Part shown: piece after piece, positions 55,923 to 64,000 of the stretch | Position numbering within the stretch: the stretch's first letter is position 1 | Layout of the letters: the number at the start of each line of letters is the position of its first letter | Origin: Fusarium oxysporum f. sp. lycopersici 4287 | Lineage: Eukaryota; Ascomycota; Sordariomycetes; Hypocreales; Nectriaceae | Direction of reading: 5' to 3' | Assembly (NCBI RefSeq): GCF_000149955.1 | Contig: NC_030998.1 | Location: forward strand, 1,252,699 to 1,316,698 | DNA length: 64,000 nt | Notes under the pieces: model-generated | Databases searched by the model: none | Told to the model about the DNA's origin: nothing | What the model saw: only the letters and a program-made list of their open reading frames with translations | Position numbers and translations under genes: made by a program

Positions 55923-57122
55923 TCAGACAATTGGGGACGTCTCCTCATCGATATTGATCCCAAAACCCTCGGTAGCCATGGAATAACTCTGACCAACAGC
56001 TTCACTAGCATAGACCCTCATCTCTTTCTCATAAGCAGCTGTGACACCAGGGCTGTACCCGCCAGCTTCACGCAGCAATCGTCCAAGCAGCGCTGAATCT
56101 CGAACAGCTGTGTTAGCGCCAAGTCCGCCCGCAGGTGTCATTGAATGAGCTGCATCGCCAATAACCGTCACGCGCGGCTCATTCTTCCATTCTGGTACCC
56201 CCGATGGCGTTGAGCAAGTAATTTTCCAGAACGCAGCTTCGCCCTCGTCCATGTTGTCGAACAGAGGCTTGAACTTTGGGTCCCAGTCTTTAGCAATTGA
56301 CCTTGCGATATCGGCAGCGACTTTTCCGACAATCGCGTAGTTATCGTTCGGCGCGCGAATAACACCTGGTGCTCCGCCCATGGTCCAGCCAAAGCTCACA
56401 TCTGGGTTATCCATATCTCCAGAGCGAACGTTTGTCATGAGAAATGCTTGACCGTCGGGCCGTGTATCGTCGCGTAGCCGGAAGACTCCCTCGCCAAGCT
56501 GCTTGAATGCCGTCGTTGGTGCTTGGCCGTGAATACCCCTAGCGCCAGTGTCGTAAACCTTAAGTTTTCCGCCCGAGACCTGTCTCGCAACTTTGGAGTA
56601 GATGCCTTCACCTCCGACAAGCAGCGATCCTTCGATAGACTTTGTTCCGTCAGAGAAGATGGCACGAACACCGTCGTCGGTTAATTCGTAGCCCGTCACA
56701 TTCCTGGACCATTCAACGTAGTCTTCGCAACCCTCTGCGAAAATTCTTCTCATATCACCTCTGGCAATACCAACAATCTTTCCATCTCGAGACGAGAGAT
56801 TCTCTCCGACGACATGCTCAGTCTGCTCTCCAGTAACTGCATCGAATGCCCGATATCCACCTCCGCCTGTTTTGCCGCAGGCATCCCAGAAATGTTGCCA
56901 CGTCTTCTTATCGAGAACAGACTCGATAGCATCGAGGCCCTCCGCTGAAAGACGGAGCCTGTACCCTTGGGCACGAAAGATGAAAGATTCATCGCGCTCA
57001 AAAATCTTGAAAGGGATCTTGGATTGCTTGAGAGATTGCGCCAGTAGCAATGAAGCGAGGCCAGAGCCAGAGATGAGGATGGGTTTAGTGACTGACATGC
57101 TGTGCTGTTGATCGAGGTTCAC
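55923..57122 (-). CDS. FAD-dependent monooxygenase (salicylate/p-hydroxybenzoate hydroxylase-like)
   Basis: A single exon of 399 codons; the start may instead be the internal Met at codon 9 (57098), directly before the FAD-binding strand. The N-terminal nucleotide motif is ISGSGLAS. The region corresponding to the DG motif reads GGEGIYSKVA, and the GD motif is GDAAHSMTPAGGLGANTAVRD, which binds FAD ribityl and helps NADPH use. These are the marks of group A aromatic hydroxylases. They insert one oxygen into activated aromatic or enol substrates; substrate identity is not readable. No membrane anchor. It is the first of four neighbouring enzyme genes that may form one pathway. A CGG-N5-CCG palindrome lies about 215 bp upstream. 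Confidence 0.9.
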   Translation of the reverse strand: MNLDQQHSMSVTKPILISGSGLASLLLAQSLKQSKIPFKIFERDESFIFRAQGYRLRLSAEGLDAIESVLDKKTWQHFWDACGKTGGGGYRAFDAVTGEQTEHVVGENLSSRDGKIVGIARGDMRRIFAEGCEDYVEWSRNVTGYELTDDGVRAIFSDGTKSIEGSLLVGGEGIYSKVARQVSGGKLKVYDTGARGIHGQAPTTAFKQLGEGVFRLRDDTRPDGQAFLMTNVRSGDMDNPDVSFGWTMGGAPGVIRAPNDNYAIVGKVAADIARSIAKDWDPKFKPLFDNMDEGEAAFWKITCSTPSGVPEWKNEPRVTVIGDAAHSMTPAGGLGANTAVRDSALLGRLLREAGGYSPGVTAAYEKEMRVYASEAVGQSYSMATEGFGINIDEETSPIV

Positions 57123-57515
57123 GGAGGGTTAGACTATGATGGAGTGCGAAGTCTAGATAAATACTCGCTCAAACGCCAGCGTTCTTGGCTGGCGTCTGTG
57201 GCACATCTGGGGCTGACAAACCGGCCATTTTATATCGTGGAATCTACCGCGCGCTATGGCGCAATTCTGAGACCCGAGATAAGGTTGAAGGCCTCAACAA
57301 GACGGCATCTGCACTTCGGAACATTTGCGGTGTCCGGAACTTCCGAATGCGGGCCTGGTGAAACATTGGACATTTGTAAGCTGACATATTCACTGTTATT
57401 CCCGTAGATAATCATCAGTCAGCTTGAATCATCAAAGATCTCGCGCTGTAAGAGACAATTTGTACATCGATTTAATTGCTGAGATATCTGGAATTGTAAT
57501 GTTGAATATGCTTGC
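57123..57515. promoter_or_regulatory. Promoter of FAD monooxygenase with CGG-type sites
   Basis: The region holds a TATTTATC TATA-like element near 57155-57162 (minus-strand sense) and the palindrome CGGAACTTCCG at 57335-57345, followed directly by GAATGCGGGC (57345-57354). Such CGG inverted repeats are typical Zn2Cys6 sites. The 3' end of the decarboxylase gene also lies here. Confidence 0.4.
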
Positions 57516-58955
57516 TTATTGACTGCGCTGTTTAGAAATGAGCTGTGCAACCTTGTTAGTCTGCTGAATAACCTCCACCATTTCGCCCCCACCTAGCACC
57601 GGGCTGATAGAGCAGATCCTCAGAACGATTCTCCCTCGTAGCTTTGTAGTCAAAATCAATCCAATATTGTTTTCCACCAAATGCTTTGAGATCGCAGCAT
57701 TTAATTCATCCAACTCCTCCTCAGTCTTTTCCTTAGGTGCATATCGGAAGGTCACGATCGCCATACTCGCTCGACTTGTAATTTCCCAATCCGACAACTT
57801 TAAAATCTCGGCCTCAGCAATTTCAGCAAGATGAAACCCATGATCGATCATCGTCCCAAATCTTTCCACACCGAGCACTCGTAGGGTGAACCATAGTTTC
57901 AGCGCTCGTGAGGGGCGTGTTAGTTCCATGCCAAGGTTCCAAAAGTTGGGTATCTCTTCGTCATCGAGCGCATCGCGAAGATAGTCGCCGTCGTTGTTAA
58001 AAACTTTGACCAAGTTGATCCTGTTTCTCACAAGGATGAGGCTACAGCTATATGTCTGAAACAGCCATTTGTGTGCATCCCAGGAAATACTGTCTGCCAG
58101 CCCAAGACCGTTGGCGACAGAGCTTCGAGTTGCAGCAAGGGAAGCTGACGCGCCGTATGCACCATCGATATGAAGCCAGATCTTCTCTTCATCGCGTACC
58201 TGGGCAAGCGCCTCCAATGGATCGATGCTTCCAGTGTTTGTTGTCCCGCATGTGGCGACGATGACAAAAGGCTTCAGTCCTGCTTCGCGGTCCGTTTTGA
58301 TGGCATCTTTCAAAGTGGTCACATCCATCTGAAAGGATCCGCTCGTAGGAACAGAACGTATTTGACTTCTTTTGATACCAATAATGCGAAGAGCCTTCTT
58401 GACAGAATGGTGTGTCTGATCAGAGAGATACGCGACGCCCAGATGTTCAGTATCGGGATCCAATATGCATTCTCTTGCCAGCACCATGCCGCTCATGTTT
58501 GCCATGGAGCCCCCTGAGACAAAGATTCCTCCAGACGTATCTGGAAGTCCAACTTTGGCCGAGAGCCACTGCAGCAGCGTCTGCTCAACAATAGCCACAC
58601 CAGAGCCCTGCAGTCTCGATCCAGCAAAGGAGTTGAAAGCGCTCGACAGGCAATCTCCTATCCAAGAAAGTGGCGAGGCAGGTGATGGAATAAAGCTAAA
58701 ACATTTGGGATGGTTCGTTCGCATTCGATAGTCAGAGATGGTGAATACATCTTCAATGGCTGCCTGCACAGAATGAGCATCGCCAGGAGTGCTGATTGCT
58801 TTGAGTTGAGAAACCTCCGTTCCTTGGGCTACTCGCAAGAGAGGGTCTTCGCTGACCTTCTGGGTAGTCTGGAAGACCCGATCAAATGCGGCTTGGAAGG
58901 AAGAGCTCAGAGAGTCTAGCTCTGCGCCTTGGTCTGGAGGATCAAAAGAGTTCAT
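57516..58955 (-). CDS. PLP-dependent group II decarboxylase (aromatic-amino-acid type)
   Basis: A single exon of 479 codons, the usual length. The PLP-binding Lys is in SWDAHKWLFQTYSC (about residue 306). Upstream are the cofactor-contacting SGGSMANMSG, the stacking-His region SDQTHHSVKKA, ATCGTTNTGSID and HIDGAYGAS with the PLP-pyridine Asp. The family removes CO2 from aromatic or acidic L-amino acids to give amines such as tryptamine or tyramine; which one is not decidable by eye. No signal peptide, so it is cytosolic. A TATAAG box lies about 55 bp before the start on the minus strand (59009-59014). It is flanked by an aromatic-type hydroxylase and an acyltransferase, suggesting a route to an oxidised, acylated amine. 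Confidence 0.93.
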   Translation of the reverse strand: MNSFDPPDQGAELDSLSSSFQAAFDRVFQTTQKVSEDPLLRVAQGTEVSQLKAISTPGDAHSVQAAIEDVFTISDYRMRTNHPKCFSFIPSPASPLSWIGDCLSSAFNSFAGSRLQGSGVAIVEQTLLQWLSAKVGLPDTSGGIFVSGGSMANMSGMVLARECILDPDTEHLGVAYLSDQTHHSVKKALRIIGIKRSQIRSVPTSGSFQMDVTTLKDAIKTDREAGLKPFVIVATCGTTNTGSIDPLEALAQVRDEEKIWLHIDGAYGASASLAATRSSVANGLGLADSISWDAHKWLFQTYSCSLILVRNRINLVKVFNNDGDYLRDALDDEEIPNFWNLGMELTRPSRALKLWFTLRVLGVERFGTMIDHGFHLAEIAEAEILKLSDWEITSRASMAIVTFRYAPKEKTEEELDELNAAISKHLVENNIGLILTTKLRGRIVLRICSISPVLGGGEMVEVIQQTNKVAQLISKQRSQ

Positions 58956-59445
58956 CTTTAATCGCTGGGGATATTGTGACGAGTATTTCGAGTGTTGGGA
59001 ATCGCGCTCTTATAGACTGACTGAGGCTTAGAGCGACTCGGCGGGTATTACGTGAAGACACTTGAAGGGCGCGAAATCTGACTGAGTCGGAGATAGCTTC
59101 CCCGCCTTTTGTTGTTGACGCCACAGCGAAGGTTCGATTGCCAAGTCCTGAGACACATATGGTGCTTTATCTCCCCAGACGCCCCAGTGATATTGCAGCC
59201 TGTACTCCGGATACAGTGATGAGTAGCAAAGCCAATATAGCACCTTATATTCTTGGCTGTCAAGTGTTGCGTTGAGTCAGATCCTTATGCTGTTGGTGAG
59301 CCAATCATGCATACGGGATTACGCCAATGCTACGCCATTACACGATAAATATCTCTATATCACCGGCTAGTGATCGGACTTCAAAAGTGCGCCCTACGTG
59401 ATGGAAACACTATAGCGCGGCGGTTTGTATTCTAAGCTTCATCTA
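58956..59445. promoter_or_regulatory. Promoter of decarboxylase gene
   Basis: A 490-bp space between the decarboxylase start and the stop of the acyltransferase. On the minus strand, TATAAG lies at 59009-59014. A loose CGG...CCG pair occurs near 59090-59105. No gene was seen. Confidence 0.4.
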
Positions 59446-61228
59446 CTAAGCACTAACATCAGACGAACCCTCAGTCACTATATTGACGATCATCTCATTG
59501 AACAGCTTCCACCAACCAATATTCGGAACGGAACGGACTCGTGGATCAGGCATCACCAGAATTATGTTGAGCTTTCCTGAGAAGGTCCAAGCCCATGTTT
59601 GAGCTGGGTATGAATCAGTTAGTTTCTTTGTAGAACAAGACCGACGTGGAGAGATGCAGGAATATTGCACTTACGTCCAAACAAGTCGCTAACTCGTGAA
59701 TAAAACGAAAAGTCGTCAATATTCAGTGCAGGCCTATCATTTGGATCTAGAGACCCGTATGACCCTGGGAGATGATGTCCGTCCAAAAGACCTGCTGATG
59801 ACAGAGGAGTAAACATGCCAGGCGGTCTATCGATATTGTTGGAAGAAGCAATGATTAGCCAAGAGATTTATGATGATAAAATGCCAGGGAGACTTACGAA
59901 GGCAGTAGACCGGCTTTCATCGCTTCCATTGCATGCGCAACACCCCCAAAGGCAGCTGGGCCTTGAGTCCAATCCACATGTTCACTCAGATTGCTGTTGA
60001 CCGCCTCATCGATCGCTCGACCAACATTTCGGGCAACTTCCCAAACAATCTTCCTCCAGTTATCGTCCCCGATAGAAGCGTCCTGGTTCTTGAGATATGG
60101 ACTCACGTCAAAGGGAGACACAAGGAAAGTAGTCGCCATGACGGGCCCGATGTAGACTGCCTCTTGACGTATCTCGCTCAATGCTGTCTTTGAAGAAGCT
60201 GAACGATCCTGATTGCCACCGAAAGATGTCTGCCGCAGCCTGTTGCTCACACAGATAGGTGCCGCCGTGGTTCGTGACACATCTTCCGGAGGAAAGGTTT
60301 TGAGGAGTGCAAGCGCTTGCAATGCCGTCAATAGTGCCGTCACAGTAACCCCATGCTCCTTGCAGAGCTTAAAGACCTTTTGCGTGGTCCCTTGCGACAG
60401 AACCTGCCTTCTCACAGAATAATCGGTGTCAGGTCGGTCTTTTGCCGGCTCCTGCGAGATAGGGCAGAGCGTGATATTGCTGAGATTGGCACCAAGAAGC
60501 TGCGTTGCCTTTTCTTGAGACTCGGCATCCAACGGAGTGTCTCCAATAGGATCACGGAGAAAGTCGAGATAGCAAGGGTGTAGAGAAGAGTGGGATGCAT
60601 TTTTGTATGAAAGCGATAGCACTTGGGTGGTACTCAGTCCGTCTGCAAGTTTGCTAAGAAGTTTGTTGAGAATAGCCGCACCACTCCAGAAATCGTTCAA
60701 TGCATGATTGTAGCGGATTGCAAGAGCAAAAGTCCCCGCCTCAGCGGGCGAAAAAACGAGGGATACATGGATCAGATGGTCTCCGAGCTCTAGGCTGATG
60801 CGTTTTCCCGGAGCCGAGTAGAAGTCGTCAGTGAGCAACTTCAAGCCCTCTTGAGCTGATTTTTCGGTATGCAGAACGGTAGTCCTCTGCTTGATCCTCT
60901 CGGAGAAGTCGCTGTCTGAAGTGAGAGGACGGTAAACGAAGTCTCGAGACTTGGCGACCGCCGACTCTTCTTGGCCACGCTCAATGACTGCCAGGAGGGA
61001 AGGCTTCTCAAGGCAAACACGCGATACTGCTTTGCTGAACCAAGCTTCAACATTGGTTTTGCTTTTCAGATGGGACGTGTAAGACGGAGCAATTGTGAAG
61101 ATGACAGCGCCCATCCATTCAGTCCAACCATCGATCTCGAGCCACTGGTCGAACATGCGCTCGGGTCCGATGAGGGGCCGGCTCCAGAGGCCATCGCTTC
61201 GTTGCTTCCATGGAGAGACCTTGGGCAT
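59446..61228 (-). CDS. HxxxD acyltransferase (alcohol acetyltransferase / Tri3-like)
   Basis: Three exons (61228-59898, 59826-59675, 59603-59446) give 547 codons with GTAAGT donors. The catalytic motif is seen as RYNHALNDFWSG (His and Asp of HxxxD), about residue 180, preceded by a domain with LIHVSLVFSPAE. The C-terminal half carries FYSRVSDLFG followed by WAWTFSGKLNII, as in AATase and condensation-like two-domain transferases. The family moves acetyl or other acyl groups from CoA to a hydroxyl or amine; related fungal members work in secondary metabolism, for example trichothecene 15-O-acetylation. The missing Gly after the Asp (F instead of G) is a variation of HxxxDG. It is divergent from the SMP-30-like gene across a 890-bp region. 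Confidence 0.85.
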
Positions 61229-62116
61229 TATGCTGTTTTCTTTAAGAGTGCAGAGATGAGCAATGTGATGTTGGAGTCAACATCATCAACCCCGCCCATT
61301 GTTGTTCTTTTCGCTGCGCCATGATCGTCGCTTATGTTGTCGAATCAGGGCCAAGAGAAGACTAAATTCTCACGACGTGCCTCAGTACCCCACTGTAGAG
61401 AATCGTGCCATTTGCCGTTCCATACCAGTATGGAAGCCTTGCGCTTCGTTGAGCGTGCTTCCCGTCCTTGATGAGCCATGAGACTTGACCGCATCGCCAT
61501 ATTCTCACCTTGTGTGTATAGTCAGCTTGCTTCAGTGGGTGGACACATGCTAAGTAGAGGATGTCAATGAACATCAATGAAGACAACAACTAACGATAGC
61601 GAAGAGATCAATATTTCAGGATGGTGTAGCAGCACACAATGTTATCTAAAATACGATGTTAGATATAATGAAACATCGCTAGCCTCTCTATGTAGGGTCC
61701 ATCTTCGTCGGAAATGCCCCGGTCTTGCTTTTTCCGCTGGTTCGGTTCGGCAGTCGGAATGCGGGCTTTTCCGTATGGACCGAACGAACCTCGAAACTAT
61801 CTTCGATATTCATGGCATTGTTTCACGCTCTTCATTTCATATTGATATCTATGGAAGCCCAATAGTTGGTAATCATTTGTGAAACATTCTCGAGTTCACA
61901 ATCTCTCCTTGACCCCCATCAAGCTTCCCCGCAGTATCGTTGCATCCGCGTTGTTTTCACTTCTGTGCAACAGCGACTGGGAGATTACCTGGACGAACAT
62001 CTGCTGCATCCACGGAAAAGCCTAGCTGTCCTGCATCATCAGTGTCCCTCGTTCATGCCGATCAATTGGCGCGATCCCGAATACAACCTTTGAAGAGTCA
62101 GAACAAGGATTCAAAA
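61229..62116. promoter_or_regulatory. Divergent promoter, acyltransferase / SMP-30-like gene, with nested inverted repeat
   Basis: A 12-bp arm GGTTCGGTTCGG (61739-61750) and an 11-bp arm CCGAACGAACC (61780-61790) form a nearly perfect inverted repeat around a 29-bp centre. Inside it CGGAA (61755-61759) and TTCCG (61769-61773) form a second one, and GAATGCGGGC (61757-61766) matches a 10-mer upstream of the FAD monooxygenase. Several CGG triplets suggest a Zn2Cys6 regulator. Confidence 0.5.
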
Positions 62117-63862
62117 ATGTCGACAAAGCGGGGTACGTCGACAATAAAGAGTCGAGATGGCTCTGGACGACAAGGAACCAGCAAAGCACAGAGAAGCTCA
62201 TTCCTGAATACTACCACTATGGCCATTGGAGTACTTGCTATTGGTGTCTTGGTTCCCTATAGCCTTGGCCTCTTCGGTGAGGCTCAGGCAAACCCTACTG
62301 CCATCGACCCTGCCAAGCTACCAGCTACGGCCCAGATAATCGACCAGAAGACCTTCAATGTTTTGGAGCATGTCCCTCCACCGAAAGAAGCTAATGCTAC
62401 AACTGTGAGTTAGCACAAATATGCCTGTGACCTGTGCTGACACCGTGATAGAGGTTCCTCTGGCCGGGAGTTACCTATGAATCCCTTACTGAACGACCAT
62501 TTCATGTTTATGATGCAGAGTTCCTCAATATAATTGGAAGCAATCCAACCTTGACCTTGCTCGCCACTTCAGAAAAAGATCCCATCTTCCATGAAGCTGT
62601 TGTATGGTTCGTAAACCCCACGGCCTAGCATTTTCTTTCAACAACTAACACGCAATTATATAGGAACCCTCCGACTGAAGAAGTTTTCTTTGTGCAGAAC
62701 GCAGGCGATCCAGATGCTGGAACAGGACTTGCAAAGTCATCTGTCATCCAAAAGATTTCTTTGGCCGAAGCTGAAGCTCTGAAGAATGGATCGCACACGG
62801 AGAGTCAAGTCAAGATTACTGTTGTAGACTCTAATCCACAAGTCATAAACCCTAATGGTAAGTATAGTTCCTAGATGTTAGAGAGTCTCCACATGCTCAC
62901 AACTCGCAGGCGGAACGAACTATAAGGGTCAGATCATCTTCGCAGGCGAAGGGCAAGGCGAGAAGATACCTTCCGCTTTGTATCTGATGAATTCCGAAGC
63001 GCCATATAATACAACAAGTAAGGACTCCCTCGAATCTCTGCGCTGTGAAAACTACTGACTGCGTCATTGTAGCACTTGTGAACAACTTCTTTGGCAGGCA
63101 ATTCAACTCTCTCAATGATGTCTCCGTCAATCCACGCAACGGCGATATCTATTTCACAGATACCATGTACGGCTACTGGCAGTACTTCCGCCCCGAGCCT
63201 GGACTGCAAAACCAAGTCTACCGTTTCGACCCAGATACTGGAGCTTTAACCGTTGTTGCGGATGGCTTCGTCGCTCCAAATGGTGAGGCGAAGCAAATTC
63301 TCATTAGCTTCATGTGAGTTGATTGCTGACGATTAGGGGTTGGCAGGCCTCACTTTCTCACCCGATGGACTGCACGCCTATGTCACAGATACTGGCATAA
63401 GCAACGCACTATTCGGGCATAACTACACTCGTCCCGCCTCTATGTAAGCCTTGAGATTAGTAGTAACGGCCAGACTTCTGATAGCGATAACAGCTACCGA
63501 TTCGATGTACAAAAAGATGGTACATGGGAGAATCGCAAGACGTTTGCTTTCACAGCAGCTCGTCTACCAGATGGTAAGCTTGATTAGTTCTTTCTTACTG
63601 CCAGCAGATCTCGTCCCGGAAGACTAAAAGTATGCTGATTGCTTTGACCCTAGGAATTCATTGCGACTCCAAAGGCAACGTCTATGCGGGCTGCGGCGAT
63701 GGCGTGCATGTCTGGAATCGTTCCGGAAAGCTCATTGGAAAGATTTACACAGGAATCAATGCAGCCAACTTTCAATTCGCTGGCAAAGGACGCATGGTTA
63801 TCATGGGGAGGACAAAACTGTTCTATGCTACTCTTGCTGCTTCTGGAGCACCATTAAGTTGA
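62117..63862 (+). CDS. SMP-30/gluconolactonase-like protein with N-terminal membrane anchor
   Basis: The ATG at 62117 gives a basic, Ser/Thr-rich N-terminus and one hydrophobic helix (IGVLAIGVLVPYSLGLFG, about residues 37-54), so the protein is secreted or type II anchored. At least eight exons follow; exon 1 ends at 62404 and introns of about 45-60 nt occur near 62610, 62855, 63018, 63280, 63445, 63573 and 63655. Beta-propeller motifs are visible: FNSLNDVSVNPRNGDIYFTD, LTFSPDGLHAYVTDTG and HCDSKGNVYAGCGDGVHVWN, matching the metal-binding Asn/Asp positions of the SMP-30/gluconolactonase/LRE family. Members hydrolyse lactones or act as esterases; fungal secreted ones sit next to secondary-metabolism genes. 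It ends at TGA 63860-63862. The length of about 400 residues is normal for this group. Confidence 0.83.
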
Positions 63863-64000
63863 GCTATTGACATAATCCGATGCCTCGGCACGGGGTCTTG
63901 ACTTCAGAGTGAAGCGTCAATTCCAGACCTACTACTGATGCTTGGCACTTTTACGAGGTTTGGAGACACGATCCTTCATGGCTCAAAATAACAAGTTTCT
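63863..64000. other. 3' flank at window edge
   Basis: The remaining 138 bases show no feature. Any further gene of the putative cluster would lie beyond the window. Confidence 0.4.

Overview
The window looks like a nuclear contig of a filamentous ascomycete, most probably a Fusarium or close hypocrealean relative. Supporting signs are 45-70 nt introns with GTAAGT-type donors, CTRAC branch points and CAG/TAG acceptors; long intergenic spaces without operons; and gene families typical of these fungi (NACHT-WD40 STAND proteins, 2EXR proteins, Zn2Cys6 factors, Pth11/rhodopsin-like membrane proteins, GPI-anchored mannoproteins, RNase T2, GT71). The genus is inferred from family composition, not from a marker gene. 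No rRNA, convincing tRNA, CRISPR array or intact transposon was seen.

Layout. 0-4.1 kb: two divergent, probably paralogous coiled-coil genes with unresolved exon structure. 4.3-8.9 kb: a 1,500-residue NLR-like STAND protein (helical N-terminus, NACHT, about 14 WD40 repeats). 9.7-15.0 kb: three co-directional enzymes (amidase, Ayr1-like SDR, flavin monooxygenase), the last two interrupted by assembly gaps. 15.1-19.1 kb: an intact 2EXR gene, a small unresolved gene, and a broken, gapped 2EXR copy. 19.8-25.0 kb: a secreted histidine acid phosphatase, an APH-type phosphotransferase and a secreted protein of unknown function. 25-29.9 kb: nearly empty, with one weak candidate. 29.9-38.7 kb: a type II membrane protein, a Zn2Cys6 regulator, a basic coiled-coil protein, a second APH-type phosphotransferase and an unknown 453-residue protein. 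38.7-42.9 kb: almost no coding signal. 43-44.3 kb: a rhodopsin-like membrane protein. 45.2-48.5 kb: a large Gly/Ala-rich GPI cell-wall protein with 30-bp tandem repeats. 52.6-55.2 kb: a secreted RNase T2 and a GT71 mannosyltransferase.

55.9-63.9 kb is the most suggestive region. It holds a flavin monooxygenase, a PLP group II (aromatic-type) decarboxylase, an HxxxD acyltransferase and a membrane-anchored SMP-30/lactonase-like protein side by side. This is a plausible small biosynthetic cluster for a decarboxylated, acylated and oxidised amine without a PKS or NRPS core. The divergent acyltransferase/SMP-30 promoter carries a nested inverted repeat, and related CGG-type sites occur upstream of the monooxygenase. 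The pathway is inferred; substrates are unknown.

Three N runs (12382-12743, 14811-14951, 18646-18921) all fall inside genes. The coding sequence beside at least the first shows apparent single-base overcalls.
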